A stretch of 64,000 bases of DNA from FEN-1297 sp963787005 (GCA_963787005.1 CAWBBX010000101.1:1-64000); one strand, 5' to 3'; shown: positions 37,095 to 46,538, counted from the first letter of the stretch. Notes: generated from the sequence alone by a model not told the origin. Numbers and translations are program-made.

Positions 37095-37748
37095 TTAAAC
37101 TATTTCGGCCTCGATAGTTCCTATGCCGGTTATATTTCCTTCCAGCTTGTCCCCTACTTCAACCTTGCTCACTCCGGCCGGAGTACCGGTATAAACCAGA
37201 TCGCCCTCTTCCAGAGTCATAACGGAGGAGATATACCTTACAAGTTCGGCAGGGGAAAAGATCATCATATTCAATTTCTCCGACTGCCGCACTTCCCCGT
37301 TAACCTTGAGCGTAATAGTTTCGTTTAAATCGAGATGATAATCATCCTTAGAAATAAAATCCGATATCACAGCGGAAGTATCGAAACATTTTGCCAATGT
37401 CCACGGCTTTCCTTCCTTCTTTAACGTTGCCTGCACGTCTCGCGCTGTCATGTCCAAACCCACACCGTAACCCGATATCGCATCCCCGGCTTCTTCTAAA
37501 GTACAGTCCTTTGTTTTTGTTCCGATGAGAAGCACGAGCTCAATTTCATGGTGAAGATCTTTTGAAAAGGAAGGATGAATTATTTTTTCGCCCGAATATA
37601 TCATCGCGGAAGCCGGCTTTAAAAATAATATCGGCTCGGCCGGAACTTCGTTCCCTAGTTCTTTCGCGTGTTCGGCATAGTTGCGTCCTACGCATACAAT
37701 TTTGCCTACGTTTATTCTTTCTTTGTTCTTAAGATTAATTGATTTCAT
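37095..37748 (-). CDS. Fumarylacetoacetate hydrolase family protein
   Basis: A 217-residue FAH-superfamily enzyme of the short (FAHD1/YcgM) type. Visible signatures are IVCVGRNYAEHAKELGN at the N terminus, the metal-ligand segment HHEIELVLLIG, and GYGVGLDMTARDVQ and GDLVYTGTPAGVSKV. Short-type members are acylpyruvases, oxaloacetate decarboxylases or hydratases of aromatic degradation; the substrate is unknown. Not in an evident operon. Confidence 0.93.
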   Translation of the reverse strand: MKSINLKNKERINVGKIVCVGRNYAEHAKELGNEVPAEPILFLKPASAMIYSGEKIIHPSFSKDLHHEIELVLLIGTKTKDCTLEEAGDAISGYGVGLDMTARDVQATLKKEGKPWTLAKCFDTSAVISDFISKDDYHLDLNETITLKVNGEVRQSEKLNMMIFSPAELVRYISSVMTLEEGDLVYTGTPAGVSKVEVGDKLEGNITGIGTIEAEIV

Positions 37749-37828
37749 AAATTTGTCTGTTGTAAGTTGTTTGTGGTTTGTTGTATGATTTAATTTAATA
37801 TAGCGTTAAAATTAATTAAAAAGGATGA

Positions 37829-37943
37829 AAATCCGTAGCGCAGACTATTAGTCTGCGCAATAAAAAAAAGATGAAATCCGCAGTGCAGACTATTAGTCTG
37901 CGCAATTATAAACCAAGCACGCAGACCGGTGGTCTGCGCTACG
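37829..37943. repeat. Three REP-like palindromes in a row
   Basis: Three related palindromes: GCGCAGAC-TATTA-GTCTGCGC (37838-37858), a near-identical copy at 37883-37903, and CGCAGACCGGTGGTCTGCG (37920-37938). They lie between the secreted 'AsnB-like' gene and the FAH-family gene. Two further copies form the arms of a larger hairpin at 62318-62398. Confidence 0.85.
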
Positions 37944-37973
37944 TAAAATCAACAGCCGCCGGCCAACAGCCGA

Positions 37974-39230
37974 TTACGTTTTCTGTTTTTTCTTCTTCGC
38001 CGCGGGGAATAAGACATTATTCAATATAAGTCGGTATCCGGGTGAATTTTTGTGAAGCGATAAATCAGTAGGGGGATCTCCGACGAGGTGCTCATAAGCT
38101 TCAGGATCGTGGCCGCCGTAAAAAGTAAAAGTGCCGCGGCCGTAATTTCCGTGGATATATTTTACCTGATCGGTTCCCTGGCGCTTAGCGAGGATAGTCA
38201 CGTTCTTTTTTATATTCTCTTGGTGGAACATAGTCGTTTGCCCCATAAAACCGCGTATAACGTTTACGTGATCCTGCGTGAGCATTGTGGGTACAGGATC
38301 GTATTTAGCCGAGAAATCAAAGAGAGTGAAATAATCGTTGTCCCGGTTCCCTATCTCACTCGGCTGAACATCTATACTGCTGAACTCGTAAACGTACGGA
38401 TTCATTTCAAGCTTAAAGTTTGTAAACGCGAGAGTATTGGAGAAGTCCAGCTTTTGCTGCGCATCCGGATCGGGCGGATCGCCGTCGAACATTGAGGAAC
38501 AGATATCCACGTTATGCGCGGCGAGGGCGATGTCGAAAGAATCGGTAGCCGAGCACATTGCGAAGAGGAAGCCACCTTTGCCCACATAATCCTTTATCTT
38601 TTCGGCTACCGTTTTCATCATATCCGAAACTTTCTTGAAACCGTTCTTCTTTGCGTCATTCTCGTACTGGATCTGGTTATCTATGTACCACTGTGCATTG
38701 CTGAAGCTTGCGTAGAACTTTCCGTACTGTCCGGTAAAATCCTCATGGTGAAGATGAAGCCAGTCGTACTTTGCAAGTTCCCCGTTTAATATCTCGTCGT
38801 TCCAAATTTTTGTGTAGGGAATCTTTGCGTAGTCGAGCACCATGGTTACCGCGTCGTCCCAGGGCTGAAAGCTCGGCGGTACGTACACTGCGATCTTCGG
38901 GGCTTTCTCCAGTTGTACCACAGCCATGTTGTTATCGTCGCTTTGAACTGTAGAATAAATATCAGCGGCTTGAGATGTGGTTAAAGGTTCGAAAGCTACT
39001 CCTTCCACCCGGCATTCGTTTGCGATTTTATCCGTGTAGTTCAACATAAACGACCCGCCGCGGTAATTTAAAAGCCAGTCGGCTTTTTCCCCGCGAGCCA
39101 GAACATGGTATGTAATGCCGTAAGCCTTAAGGTGGTCGCTTTGCTTAAGATCCATGTATATTAATATCTTCGATTGGGGGAATGTAAGGAACGGGAACAA
39201 TACAAGAAGGAGCACAAATTTCTTCAACAT
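37974..39230 (-). CDS. Secreted conserved protein of the family named 'asparagine synthetase B-like'
   Basis: A 418-residue protein with a signal peptide (MLKKFVLLLVLFPFLTFPQS) and the start ILIYMDLKQSDHLKAYGITY, then WLLNYRGGSFMLNY. This is a conserved exported family of Bacteroidota and relatives that databases often label asparagine synthetase B, although no glutaminase or synthetase domain is visible. Central segments (IAVYVPPSFQPWDDAVTMV and later GKGGFLFAMCSATDSFD) suggest a flavodoxin or ThuA/class I amidotransferase-like fold. The basic tail KKKKQKT is unusual. Function unknown; the transferred name should not be trusted. Confidence 0.75.
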   Translation of the reverse strand: MLKKFVLLLVLFPFLTFPQSKILIYMDLKQSDHLKAYGITYHVLARGEKADWLLNYRGGSFMLNYTDKIANECRVEGVAFEPLTTSQAADIYSTVQSDDNNMAVVQLEKAPKIAVYVPPSFQPWDDAVTMVLDYAKIPYTKIWNDEILNGELAKYDWLHLHHEDFTGQYGKFYASFSNAQWYIDNQIQYENDAKKNGFKKVSDMMKTVAEKIKDYVGKGGFLFAMCSATDSFDIALAAHNVDICSSMFDGDPPDPDAQQKLDFSNTLAFTNFKLEMNPYVYEFSSIDVQPSEIGNRDNDYFTLFDFSAKYDPVPTMLTQDHVNVIRGFMGQTTMFHQENIKKNVTILAKRQGTDQVKYIHGNYGRGTFTFYGGHDPEAYEHLVGDPPTDLSLHKNSPGYRLILNNVLFPAAKKKKQKT

Positions 39231-39306
39231 TTCACACCATATCTCTATAAAAGTAGAGGGCGATCATAAGAGACCGCCCAAATTAAATAATATTTCCGGA
39301 AAACTG

Positions 39307-40560
39307 TTATGCCGATTTCCTATCGGCTTCCAGATAAATCGGCTCTTCCCCGTGTAACACCACATCCTTGGTGATGATGCATTTTTCCACGTTTTCCTTT
39401 GATGGAAGATCATACATAATATCCAGCATAAAGTCCTCAACGATCGATCTCAAAGCTCTCGCGCCCGTCTTTCTTTCCATCGCTCTCTCAACTATCGCGT
39501 CGATAGCGAACGGATCAAACTCCAGTTCGATACTTTCAATCATGAGAAGTTTTTTATACTGCTTTAATATCGCGTTCTTCGGCTCGACGAGTATCTTCTT
39601 GAAAGCTTCCTTGGAAAGAGGCTGAAGAGGTGCGATGACGGGGATTCTCCCTATAAGCTCGGGAATAAGTCCGTACCGCAGAAGATCCTCGGGCAGAATA
39701 TATTTCAACAGATCTTCTTCCCCGGTATTCTTTTTTAAACCGTCGGAAGAAAAGCCCATGCGGTTCTTGTTTATCCTGGAGGCAATGATCTTATCGATGC
39801 CCTCGAAAGCGCCGCCGACAACAAACAAAATATTCTTCGTATTAATATTTATGAGACTCTGCTCGGGATGCTTTCTTCCGCCTTTGGGAGGAACTCCCGC
39901 AACGGTGCCTTCGAGTATCTTCAATAACGCCTGCTGAACGCCTTCGCCCGAAACATCCCTGGTAATGGATGTGCTTTCGCTCTTGCGCGCTATCTTGTCG
40001 ATCTCATCTATGTAAACGATTCCCTTCTGCGCTCTTTCGAGATTGTAGTCTGCGGCCTGCAGAAGATGAACGAGAACGGTTTCAACGTCGTCGCCCACGT
40101 AGCCGGCTTCGGTAAGAGTAGTAGCGTCGGCAATAGCGAAAGGTACATCGAGAATGCGGGCAAGTGTCTGCGCCAGTAAAGTTTTGCCCACGCCGGTAGG
40201 ACCGATCATTAGAATATTGCTTTTTTCTATCTCAACGTCATCCAGCTCGAAGAAGGACGATTTCGAGTTTATTCTCTTGTAATGATTATAAACGGCAACG
40301 GAAAGTACTTTCTTAGCCTTATCCTGACCGATAACGTACTCATCCAATGTCTTTTTAATCGACTCAGGCGTATGCACAACTGAGCTTTTTGTCTTAGCGT
40401 TGTTAAATGCAGCCAGGTTGTTCTTCAAAATATCTACGCTGCTGCCTATACAAATGTCGCAGATATAAACATCGGGACCGGCAATCATACTGCCTACTTC
40501 GTTGCCGTCTCTCCCGCAAAACGAACATTTAACTATTTTCTGATTCTGTTTTTTACCCAT
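39307..40560 (-). CDS. clpX: ATP-dependent Clp protease ATP-binding subunit ClpX
   Basis: A 417-residue AAA+ unfoldase that feeds ClpP. The N-terminal zinc domain is CSFCGRDGNEVGSMIAG and ICDICIG. The ATPase has Walker A GPTGVGKT, Walker B IVYIDEIDKIA and a sensor 2 region GARALRSIVEDFMLD. Pore loop GYVGDDVET is present. clpP and tig, often adjacent, are absent here. The TPR gene upstream ends 9 bp before its ATG, so the genes are co-transcribed. Confidence 0.97.
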   Translation of the reverse strand: MGKKQNQKIVKCSFCGRDGNEVGSMIAGPDVYICDICIGSSVDILKNNLAAFNNAKTKSSVVHTPESIKKTLDEYVIGQDKAKKVLSVAVYNHYKRINSKSSFFELDDVEIEKSNILMIGPTGVGKTLLAQTLARILDVPFAIADATTLTEAGYVGDDVETVLVHLLQAADYNLERAQKGIVYIDEIDKIARKSESTSITRDVSGEGVQQALLKILEGTVAGVPPKGGRKHPEQSLININTKNILFVVGGAFEGIDKIIASRINKNRMGFSSDGLKKNTGEEDLLKYILPEDLLRYGLIPELIGRIPVIAPLQPLSKEAFKKILVEPKNAILKQYKKLLMIESIELEFDPFAIDAIVERAMERKTGARALRSIVEDFMLDIMYDLPSKENVEKCIITKDVVLHGEEPIYLEADRKSA

Positions 40561-40569
40561 TATCCTTCT

Positions 40570-42417
40570 TTAACCTATTTTATCCTTCAATTTTACTATT
40601 TGGTTCCTCGCTTCATCAAGATATAATGAGTCGGGGAATTTTGCAAGTAAATTTTCATAAGCGGAAACGGCTTTTGCGCTGTCGTTTAGACCAAATTGAT
40701 AAATCTTGCCCACCAAATATAACGCTTTATCCGCATAAATATTCTTTTCTTTGTCATCGGCAATTTGCTCCAAAAGTTTAATGGAATCCTCCGTATTATT
40801 CAATCCCAATTCCATTTCGGCGTATCTGAAAGCCGCCATGTTCTGAAGCATAAACTTCTGCTGCTCGCCGGCGACTTCCTTATAAAGAGCGGCCGCTTCC
40901 TTAAAATTCTTCTGCGCAGCAAGGAACTCGGCTTTTGCGAATGTTACAAGATTAGACGAATCATTCTTAGATGAGTTCAATAGCATTGATAACTCCAGCG
41001 CGTCGTTTGCGTTATCATCTTTCAGGTTATCCATAATTCCGCTCAGCACGTCGCCGGCTTTACCGAAATTGCCTCTGTAAAAATCAATTCTGGCTAATTT
41101 ATATTTTGCCAGACTTTTCTTATCCGCCGGATACCTGCCGCCCTTTATTACGTCATCCAGGAATTTTTCCGCCGCGTTCAAATCGCCCTGCAACAAAGAA
41201 GCATCGCTTAATTGAATATATGTGTCGGGCGCGGTTTTAGACATCGGCGATTCGTCGACTATCTTATGGAAATATTTTTCCGCATCGGCGGGATCGTTCT
41301 GCCTGTCCATTTTTATCTCGCCTACTCTGAGATAAGCTTCATAAGCTGTCTCAGAATGCGGATAAGCTTTGGTGAGATCGAGGTACGCGCTTATAACTTT
41401 ATCAATTTCCCCATTCCCGGTATTATCCAATTTGTAATACGGCTTCCAAGACGGAACCTGCGTCTCCCGGCTTTTTTCAAGAGAAGCTTCCAGTGATTTC
41501 GCGTAACCCAGCTTCGCACGTGAGATAAAAGGAGAATCGGGGTACTTATTAATAATTTTTGTAAAAACTTTAGATGATGTTTCGTATACTCCCTCGTTGT
41601 AGAGAAAATTAGCGAAGTTATAAAGCTCGGCGCCCTGGTTGCTCTGCTGTTCGTCAATTTGAAGATAAAGGTCATACGCATTATCATATTGCTTATCGGA
41701 TACATAGAGCCGAGCCAGGAGAAACTTATAGCTTATGTTATCGGAATCGCTCTCATACTTTTTAACAACGTCCAGCGTCTGCTTCAGCGCGTCTGCTTTA
41801 TCGATGTAGTTTAATATCTTTCCTTCAATCGGTTTTAATTGATTCGGATCTTTGGAAAGCAGAAAGCAGTATTCTTCCGCCGCGTTTTTGTACTGCATCG
41901 TAACGGAATAAAGAGTGGCGAGATCGTAACCGAAGAACATCGGGTTCTTGGAAATATCCTGGCCTTTTTTCAGATATTCTATTCCTTTATCGAATGCTCT
42001 CCTCTCGAGTGCGTAGTTGGCGAGTACCCTGTAATTCACCTCGCTCTGAGGAAGCTTTTTAAGAGCGCTGTCCCAGATTTCGAAAGCCTTATTCTCATCG
42101 CCTTTCAGGTAATAAGTGTTGCCGAGGAGCCCGTACAAATTTACGTCCGGAGCTGAGCCGTTCATCTTATTCTCAATCAGCGCGATGGAGGCGTCGTACT
42201 TCTTAAGCTGCACGTAAATTTGGTTGAGCGACTGGAAAAACTGGTAGTTGCTGGGCTGCAGATTATACAGATCCCTGAAAAGCGGCTCGGCTTTCTGGTA
42301 CTGGCCGGCCTGCAGGTAATTCTGCGCCAGCATATAGCGGTTGTTTAAATCATTACGGTTCTGCGCCGGAATAATTGCGGCGGCAAGCAGTATGATTGCT
42401 AAAATCTTCGAAAACAT
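40570..42417 (-). CDS. Periplasmic TPR protein (YbgF/BamD-like repeats)
   Basis: A 615-residue exported protein with signal peptide MFSKILAIILLAAAIIPAQ. The rest is a long array of tetratricopeptide repeats (for example QNYLQAGQYQKAEPLFRDLY near residue 33, and KIINKYPDSPFISRAKLGYA). The C-terminal repeats (AYENLLAKFPDSLYLDEARN) resemble the outer-membrane lipoprotein repeats of BamD and YbgF. It may organise envelope complexes. No lipobox cysteine is visible. Upstream of clpX by 9 bp. Confidence 0.85.
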   Translation of the reverse strand: MFSKILAIILLAAAIIPAQNRNDLNNRYMLAQNYLQAGQYQKAEPLFRDLYNLQPSNYQFFQSLNQIYVQLKKYDASIALIENKMNGSAPDVNLYGLLGNTYYLKGDENKAFEIWDSALKKLPQSEVNYRVLANYALERRAFDKGIEYLKKGQDISKNPMFFGYDLATLYSVTMQYKNAAEEYCFLLSKDPNQLKPIEGKILNYIDKADALKQTLDVVKKYESDSDNISYKFLLARLYVSDKQYDNAYDLYLQIDEQQSNQGAELYNFANFLYNEGVYETSSKVFTKIINKYPDSPFISRAKLGYAKSLEASLEKSRETQVPSWKPYYKLDNTGNGEIDKVISAYLDLTKAYPHSETAYEAYLRVGEIKMDRQNDPADAEKYFHKIVDESPMSKTAPDTYIQLSDASLLQGDLNAAEKFLDDVIKGGRYPADKKSLAKYKLARIDFYRGNFGKAGDVLSGIMDNLKDDNANDALELSMLLNSSKNDSSNLVTFAKAEFLAAQKNFKEAAALYKEVAGEQQKFMLQNMAAFRYAEMELGLNNTEDSIKLLEQIADDKEKNIYADKALYLVGKIYQFGLNDSAKAVSAYENLLAKFPDSLYLDEARNQIVKLKDKIG

Positions 42418-42563
42418 GCCCCAAAAATAGTAAATAATGAGGGGGTTTCAAGGGCATTTATTAATAGTATCCGGAACTTTCGATTGATTTTTCATATTTG
42501 GAGATTTAAGGAAAAACGCTCAATTTTCAAAAGATTTCCGATTTTTATATTCAGCGCGGATTT

Positions 42564-43997
42564 TTAATCTATTTTTATCGCGGGAAAACTAACGATAAAC
42601 TTAGTACCGACAGGGAAATTATCTTCAACATTTATAGTACCCTCCATAGAAAGAACAATTGTTTTAACCAGGCATAATCCCAGCCCATAACCGGGGATGT
42701 TTCCTTCTAAAGAAGATGCGGAACGGTAAAACCGTTCGAATATTTTTTCTTTCTCTTCATCATTAATACCGGGACCGGTGTCGGCCACGCTAATAATTAT
42801 TTTCCCGTCTGTATTTTCGGCTTTAACAATTACCGGGCTTTCTTGATTCGAATATTTTATCGCGTTATCGATTAAGTTTTCCATTATTATTTGAATGCCT
42901 TCATAACTTCCGCGTAAATAAAGATTATCGGCAATATCGTATTCTATATTCGGATTGCTAAAAGCCGGCTTAACGAAATCGGCAACTACCTTAGAAACCT
43001 TAAATACATTCGTATTCAATTCAGGTGCGCCGCTGTATTTTGCAATTATCAGAAGAGATTTAATTATGCTGATCATCTTATCCGCCTGTACGTTCAGCAT
43101 ATTTATAGTACCTTTATATTCTTCTAGAGTTCTATCTCTTTTCAAAATATATTCAAGTTCGGTTTTTACAGCAGTAAGCGGCGTCATTAATTGATGTGAG
43201 GCATTATCGGTAAACTGCGATATTTGACTTATTTGGGCATCAAGCCGTGTAAACAAATTGTTCAGTGTATCCCTTAATCTCCCCAATTCATCCTGGGGAT
43301 GGGCGTTGTACTTTATCCTTGTATTTAGATTATTAGCGGATATATTTTCAGCAATGCTTATAATTTTATTTAAAGGCGAATAACTTTTTTTTGCCAGAAA
43401 AACACTGACAAGAACAATTATAAGAAGTATAAACGGAAGGTTAAGAAGATTAAATAAAATTATCTTTTTCATTATTGAGCTGTATTCTGTCCTGAATACT
43501 GAGAGCTGTAGGTAAGCTGCCGTGCTATTTTGTTCGTTTAGTATCGGAGTATAAATAACTCTAAGCTGGTGATTGCCGGTTGTCATGTTTTCATATTCAT
43601 ATCCCGATTTTATGCCCGGAACTTTAAACGGAATTTTCCCGAATGATTTCAAATTATCGCTGCTTAAAAGCAATTTACCTTTTGTGCTTTGCACTTGGAG
43701 AAAAAACGCCCAGGAATTTACGGTTGTAAAATCAGGTTCTTTTATTTCACTGTAACCCACAAACTTTATAGAGTCCTCTCGGATTTCAAATGAGTCAAGG
43801 AGGGTTTTTACCTCATTTTCCAATCTATTATCAAGGTTATCGGTTAAGATTTTATTTGTTATTGCAATTGTAAAAACATTTGAGGTTACAAACAGCAGAA
43901 AGAATATTGCAATATCCCACAATACAATTCTCTTTACCGTTTCCGTAAAAAGAGGTTTCTTGTTTTTATTCCGAAATAAAAAAATAGCCTTCGCCAT
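42564..43997 (-). CDS. Sensor histidine kinase (two-TM, HAMP) of an OmpR-type pair
   Basis: A 477-residue classical membrane kinase. Transmembrane helices near 27-49 and 180-203 flank a periplasmic sensor of about 130 residues. A HAMP linker (about 205-257), a HisKA domain with SHQLMTPLTAVKTELEYIL and HATPase_c with NLIDNAIKYS, DTGPGIND and GYGLGLCLV follow. It overlaps the regulator gene at 43966 by 32 bases, so the two are translationally coupled. The divergent gene downstream of the regulator promoter encodes a nonaheme cytochrome, a plausible target. Confidence 0.95.
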   Translation of the reverse strand: MAKAIFLFRNKNKKPLFTETVKRIVLWDIAIFFLLFVTSNVFTIAITNKILTDNLDNRLENEVKTLLDSFEIREDSIKFVGYSEIKEPDFTTVNSWAFFLQVQSTKGKLLLSSDNLKSFGKIPFKVPGIKSGYEYENMTTGNHQLRVIYTPILNEQNSTAAYLQLSVFRTEYSSIMKKIILFNLLNLPFILLIIVLVSVFLAKKSYSPLNKIISIAENISANNLNTRIKYNAHPQDELGRLRDTLNNLFTRLDAQISQISQFTDNASHQLMTPLTAVKTELEYILKRDRTLEEYKGTINMLNVQADKMISIIKSLLIIAKYSGAPELNTNVFKVSKVVADFVKPAFSNPNIEYDIADNLYLRGSYEGIQIIMENLIDNAIKYSNQESPVIVKAENTDGKIIISVADTGPGINDEEKEKIFERFYRSASSLEGNIPGYGLGLCLVKTIVLSMEGTINVEDNFPVGTKFIVSFPAIKID

Positions 43998-44634
43998 AAA
44001 TAGACTTTATTAAATTTTCCCCGGTATTGTCTTCCAGTTTTTTCCTTAAATTCTTAACAGTGACCTCTATAATATTTGTCGACGGAATAAACGGAAGTTC
44101 CCAAACTTGTTTAGATATATCTTCCTTGCTCATTATAGAGCCTTTATGTAAAATAAAATATTTGAGGAGATCAAATTCCTTTCCCGTAAGACAAATTTCA
44201 CCGCGGGGTGTATTTGCTTTTCTTCCGATAAGGTCAAGAGTAATATCGTTATAAATTAGTTCGGTGGTTCCTGATTGATACCTTCTTATTACTGCGTTTA
44301 TCCGCGCGTTCAGCTCGTCGAAAGAAAATGGTTTTGTTACATAATCATCCGCTCCCATGTTTAAAGCTTCAACTTTGTTTTTCACCTGGCTCAACGCGGT
44401 CAGCAGTATTATCGGCACCTTACAGCCCGCTTCCCTTATTTTACGGCATACTTCTATACCGCTTAATTTCGGCATTCGCCAATCAAGAAGAATTATATCG
44501 AAGACAATTGAATCCGTAAAATTGATTGCCTCTTCGCCGTCTTTTGCGATCATTACATGATTGCCTTCCTCTATAAAATTCTTCTTCAGAGAACTTGCAA
44601 TCTGCTCATCATCTTCTGCTATTAATATTTCCAT
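43966..44634 (-). CDS. OmpR/PhoB-type response regulator
   Basis: A 222-residue regulator. The receiver starts MEILIAEDDEQIASSLKKNF with phospho-acceptor Asp in IILLDWRMPKLSG and ends with Lys in YVTKPFSFDEL. The C-terminal winged helix contains LTGKEFDLLKYFILHKGSIM and VTVKNLRKKLE. It is transcribed with the kinase at 42564 (32-base overlap). The 160-bp divergent spacer to the cytochrome gene at 44795 would carry its binding site. Confidence 0.96.
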   Translation of the reverse strand: MEILIAEDDEQIASSLKKNFIEEGNHVMIAKDGEEAINFTDSIVFDIILLDWRMPKLSGIEVCRKIREAGCKVPIILLTALSQVKNKVEALNMGADDYVTKPFSFDELNARINAVIRRYQSGTTELIYNDITLDLIGRKANTPRGEICLTGKEFDLLKYFILHKGSIMSKEDISKQVWELPFIPSTNIIEVTVKNLRKKLEDNTGENLIKSIYGEGYFFISE

Positions 44635-44794
44635 TGTTAGGAGATTTTTTCTCCTAATAAATAATGAAATATTTCCGTCATAACAAGGCGCAGCTAAAAA
44701 GTGAATGGTTTTTCATTATTGTTAATTATTCTCTCAAATAATACTTACATAGATTTGAATTGTAAAAATATTGAATTAAAAATTTGGTGCTATC
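44635..44794. promoter_or_regulatory. Divergent promoter region between regulator and nonaheme cytochrome
   Basis: 160 bp of AT-rich DNA (for example the TTAATTATTCTCTC segment near 44720) separating two divergent genes. It should carry both promoters. No operator repeat could be recognised with certainty. Confidence 0.4.
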
Positions 44795-46213
44795 ATGAAA
44801 AAAACAAATTACTTTATATCTTTTTTAAGTATGATCTGCTTTTTGTTAATACAAAATTACGGTTTTGCCCAGACTTGTAAATCATGCCACACGGCCGAAG
44901 CTAATTTATGGGCAAACAGCAAGCATGCGGACACTCAAGCCGATGTCGCATCGGAGCTCTCCGAAAACTGGATTGGCCAAACGCCGGATTCGGTTATTAA
45001 CGGCTCCCAGGCGGAAGACTGCGTTTCCTGTCATTCGCCGAGAGCAATTACCGCCAACAGCGGTATGACCGAAACTCAAGCCATGGGCTATTTCTATTCA
45101 ACAACAGCCGGACAATATACCGATTCTACAAAAGCGATCAACACTTCCGACTGGCCCAATGTTACATGTAAAACCTGCCACGAAAGTGATATGACAACTT
45201 TCGGCGCTTTCAATTCTAAAACAGGAACTTATGATTCAGTTAAGACTGCTAATGATTTATGCGGAAACTGCCACGGAACCGTCCGTCATCCCGATACCGA
45301 TCACCGTGTTTATGATGCATGGCTGTCGAGTAAACACGGGCACAAAGGTCAATCCGATGTTGCCGGCGAACTGGCTGATAGTCATAACGGCGAAACACCC
45401 GACCAGGTAATTGCCGGCGAAGATTGTATAGCGTGCCACGCCCCGACTTCGGTTACCCTCAAAGGCGGAATAACAGAAGCTCAGGCTTTGGGAACTTTTT
45501 TCACGACTTCAAACGGGACTTTTACCTCGTCTACTTCACCGGCCGATACCGTCGATTATCCGAACGTAAGCTGTATTACTTGCCATAATCCGCACGATCC
45601 GGATACGCTTTCATTCTTCAATTCATCCACAAAATCCTACGAGGTGATGAGTTCTTCGGATTCATTATGCGGCCAGTGCCACGGCAATTTACGCTTCCCC
45701 GATACCGATCACTTAAGCTATAATATTAATTCAGGTACCGGCGGGGAGAATGTTTCAAATATAACTTCGATGAGCGGCGTTAAATGCATAGACTGTCACA
45801 TGTACAACACGGGTATTGACGGCTCGAATTCTGCGATGTACAAGGGGCACACCTGGTCGGTGTTCGTTAAAGAGCCCGACGGCAGCACCGACGCATCTTG
45901 TACTAATTGCCATGCGTCAATGTCTGCCGACTCTTCGATGGCCTGCGTAGCAAAATGGCAAAGTGATTTTCAATCACTAGATTCGGTTGCCGAAGCCGCG
46001 GTAACGGCTGCAGCTAGTCATCTAAAGAACAGCAGCGATTCAAGCAACTTTGAAGAGGCTCAATTTAATATGACCTACGCGGAATCGGATGAAAGCGGCG
46101 GTGTTCATAATCATCTTTACAGCACCGCTTTGCTTAATGACGCAATTAATAAAGCAACATTCGATAGTTACGGGAATTGCTTCCGATCATTTCAACAAAC
46201 CTTTAAGTTTTAA
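44795..46213 (+). CDS. Secreted nonaheme cytochrome c, C-terminal domain out of frame
   Basis: A 472-residue exported protein with signal peptide MKKTNYFISFLSMICFLL ending FAQTC. Nine c-type heme motifs are seen in order: CKSCH, CVSCH, CKTCH, CGNCH, CIACH, CITCH, CGQCH, CIDCH and CTNCH. The first half is an internal duplication: LWANSKHADTQADVASELS corresponds to WLSSKHGHKGQSDVAGELA, and DLCGNCHGTVRHPDTDH to SLCGQCHGNLRFPDTDH, with four hemes per unit. The frame ends at 46213 with a non-conserved tail, but the missing type IX sorting domain follows at once in another frame (46089-46478). The intact protein would be a surface-exposed electron carrier. Confidence 0.9.
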   Translation: MKKTNYFISFLSMICFLLIQNYGFAQTCKSCHTAEANLWANSKHADTQADVASELSENWIGQTPDSVINGSQAEDCVSCHSPRAITANSGMTETQAMGYFYSTTAGQYTDSTKAINTSDWPNVTCKTCHESDMTTFGAFNSKTGTYDSVKTANDLCGNCHGTVRHPDTDHRVYDAWLSSKHGHKGQSDVAGELADSHNGETPDQVIAGEDCIACHAPTSVTLKGGITEAQALGTFFTTSNGTFTSSTSPADTVDYPNVSCITCHNPHDPDTLSFFNSSTKSYEVMSSSDSLCGQCHGNLRFPDTDHLSYNINSGTGGENVSNITSMSGVKCIDCHMYNTGIDGSNSAMYKGHTWSVFVKEPDGSTDASCTNCHASMSADSSMACVAKWQSDFQSLDSVAEAAVTAAASHLKNSSDSSNFEEAQFNMTYAESDESGGVHNHLYSTALLNDAINKATFDSYGNCFRSFQQTFKF

Positions 46214-46478
46214 TTTATCTCAAAATTATCCCAATCCTTTTAATCCAAGTACAAAAATAAATTTCACAATTCCGCACAGCGGTTACGTAACCTTAAAAGT
46301 ATACGACATGCTGGGGAAAGAAGTGGCTGTTCTGGTAAACGGATATAAAAACGAAGGTAATTTTTCGGCGGCTTTTAACGAGAACACTACATCGAAAAGC
46401 CTGTCAAGCGGGATATACATTTACCAGTTAAAGGAAGATAACTTTATTCAGACTAGAAAGATGGTGCTGCTTAAATAA
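46089..46478 (+). CDS. Type IX secretion C-terminal sorting domain, displaced frame of the cytochrome gene
   Basis: This frame becomes meaningful from about 46170. It reads FNLSQNYPNPFNPSTKINF, then LKVYDMLGKEVAVLVNG, then SSGIYIYQLKEDNFIQTRKM and VLLK with a stop. That is the conserved C-terminal domain (Por secretion/T9SS type A) recognised by the type IX system and typical of Ignavibacteria. It overlaps the end of the nonaheme cytochrome in another frame, so the two are almost certainly one gene broken by an indel between about 46140 and 46180. The first 25 residues of the listed frame are not part of the domain. Confidence 0.8.
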   Translation: MKAAVFIIIFTAPLCLMTQLIKQHSIVTGIASDHFNKPLSFNLSQNYPNPFNPSTKINFTIPHSGYVTLKVYDMLGKEVAVLVNGYKNEGNFSAAFNENTTSKSLSSGIYIYQLKEDNFIQTRKMVLLK

Positions 46479-46538
46479 AAATTTAATGATATAAATTATT
46501 TAGGGGATGGCGGGTGCCATCCCCGGAAGTTAAAATTA

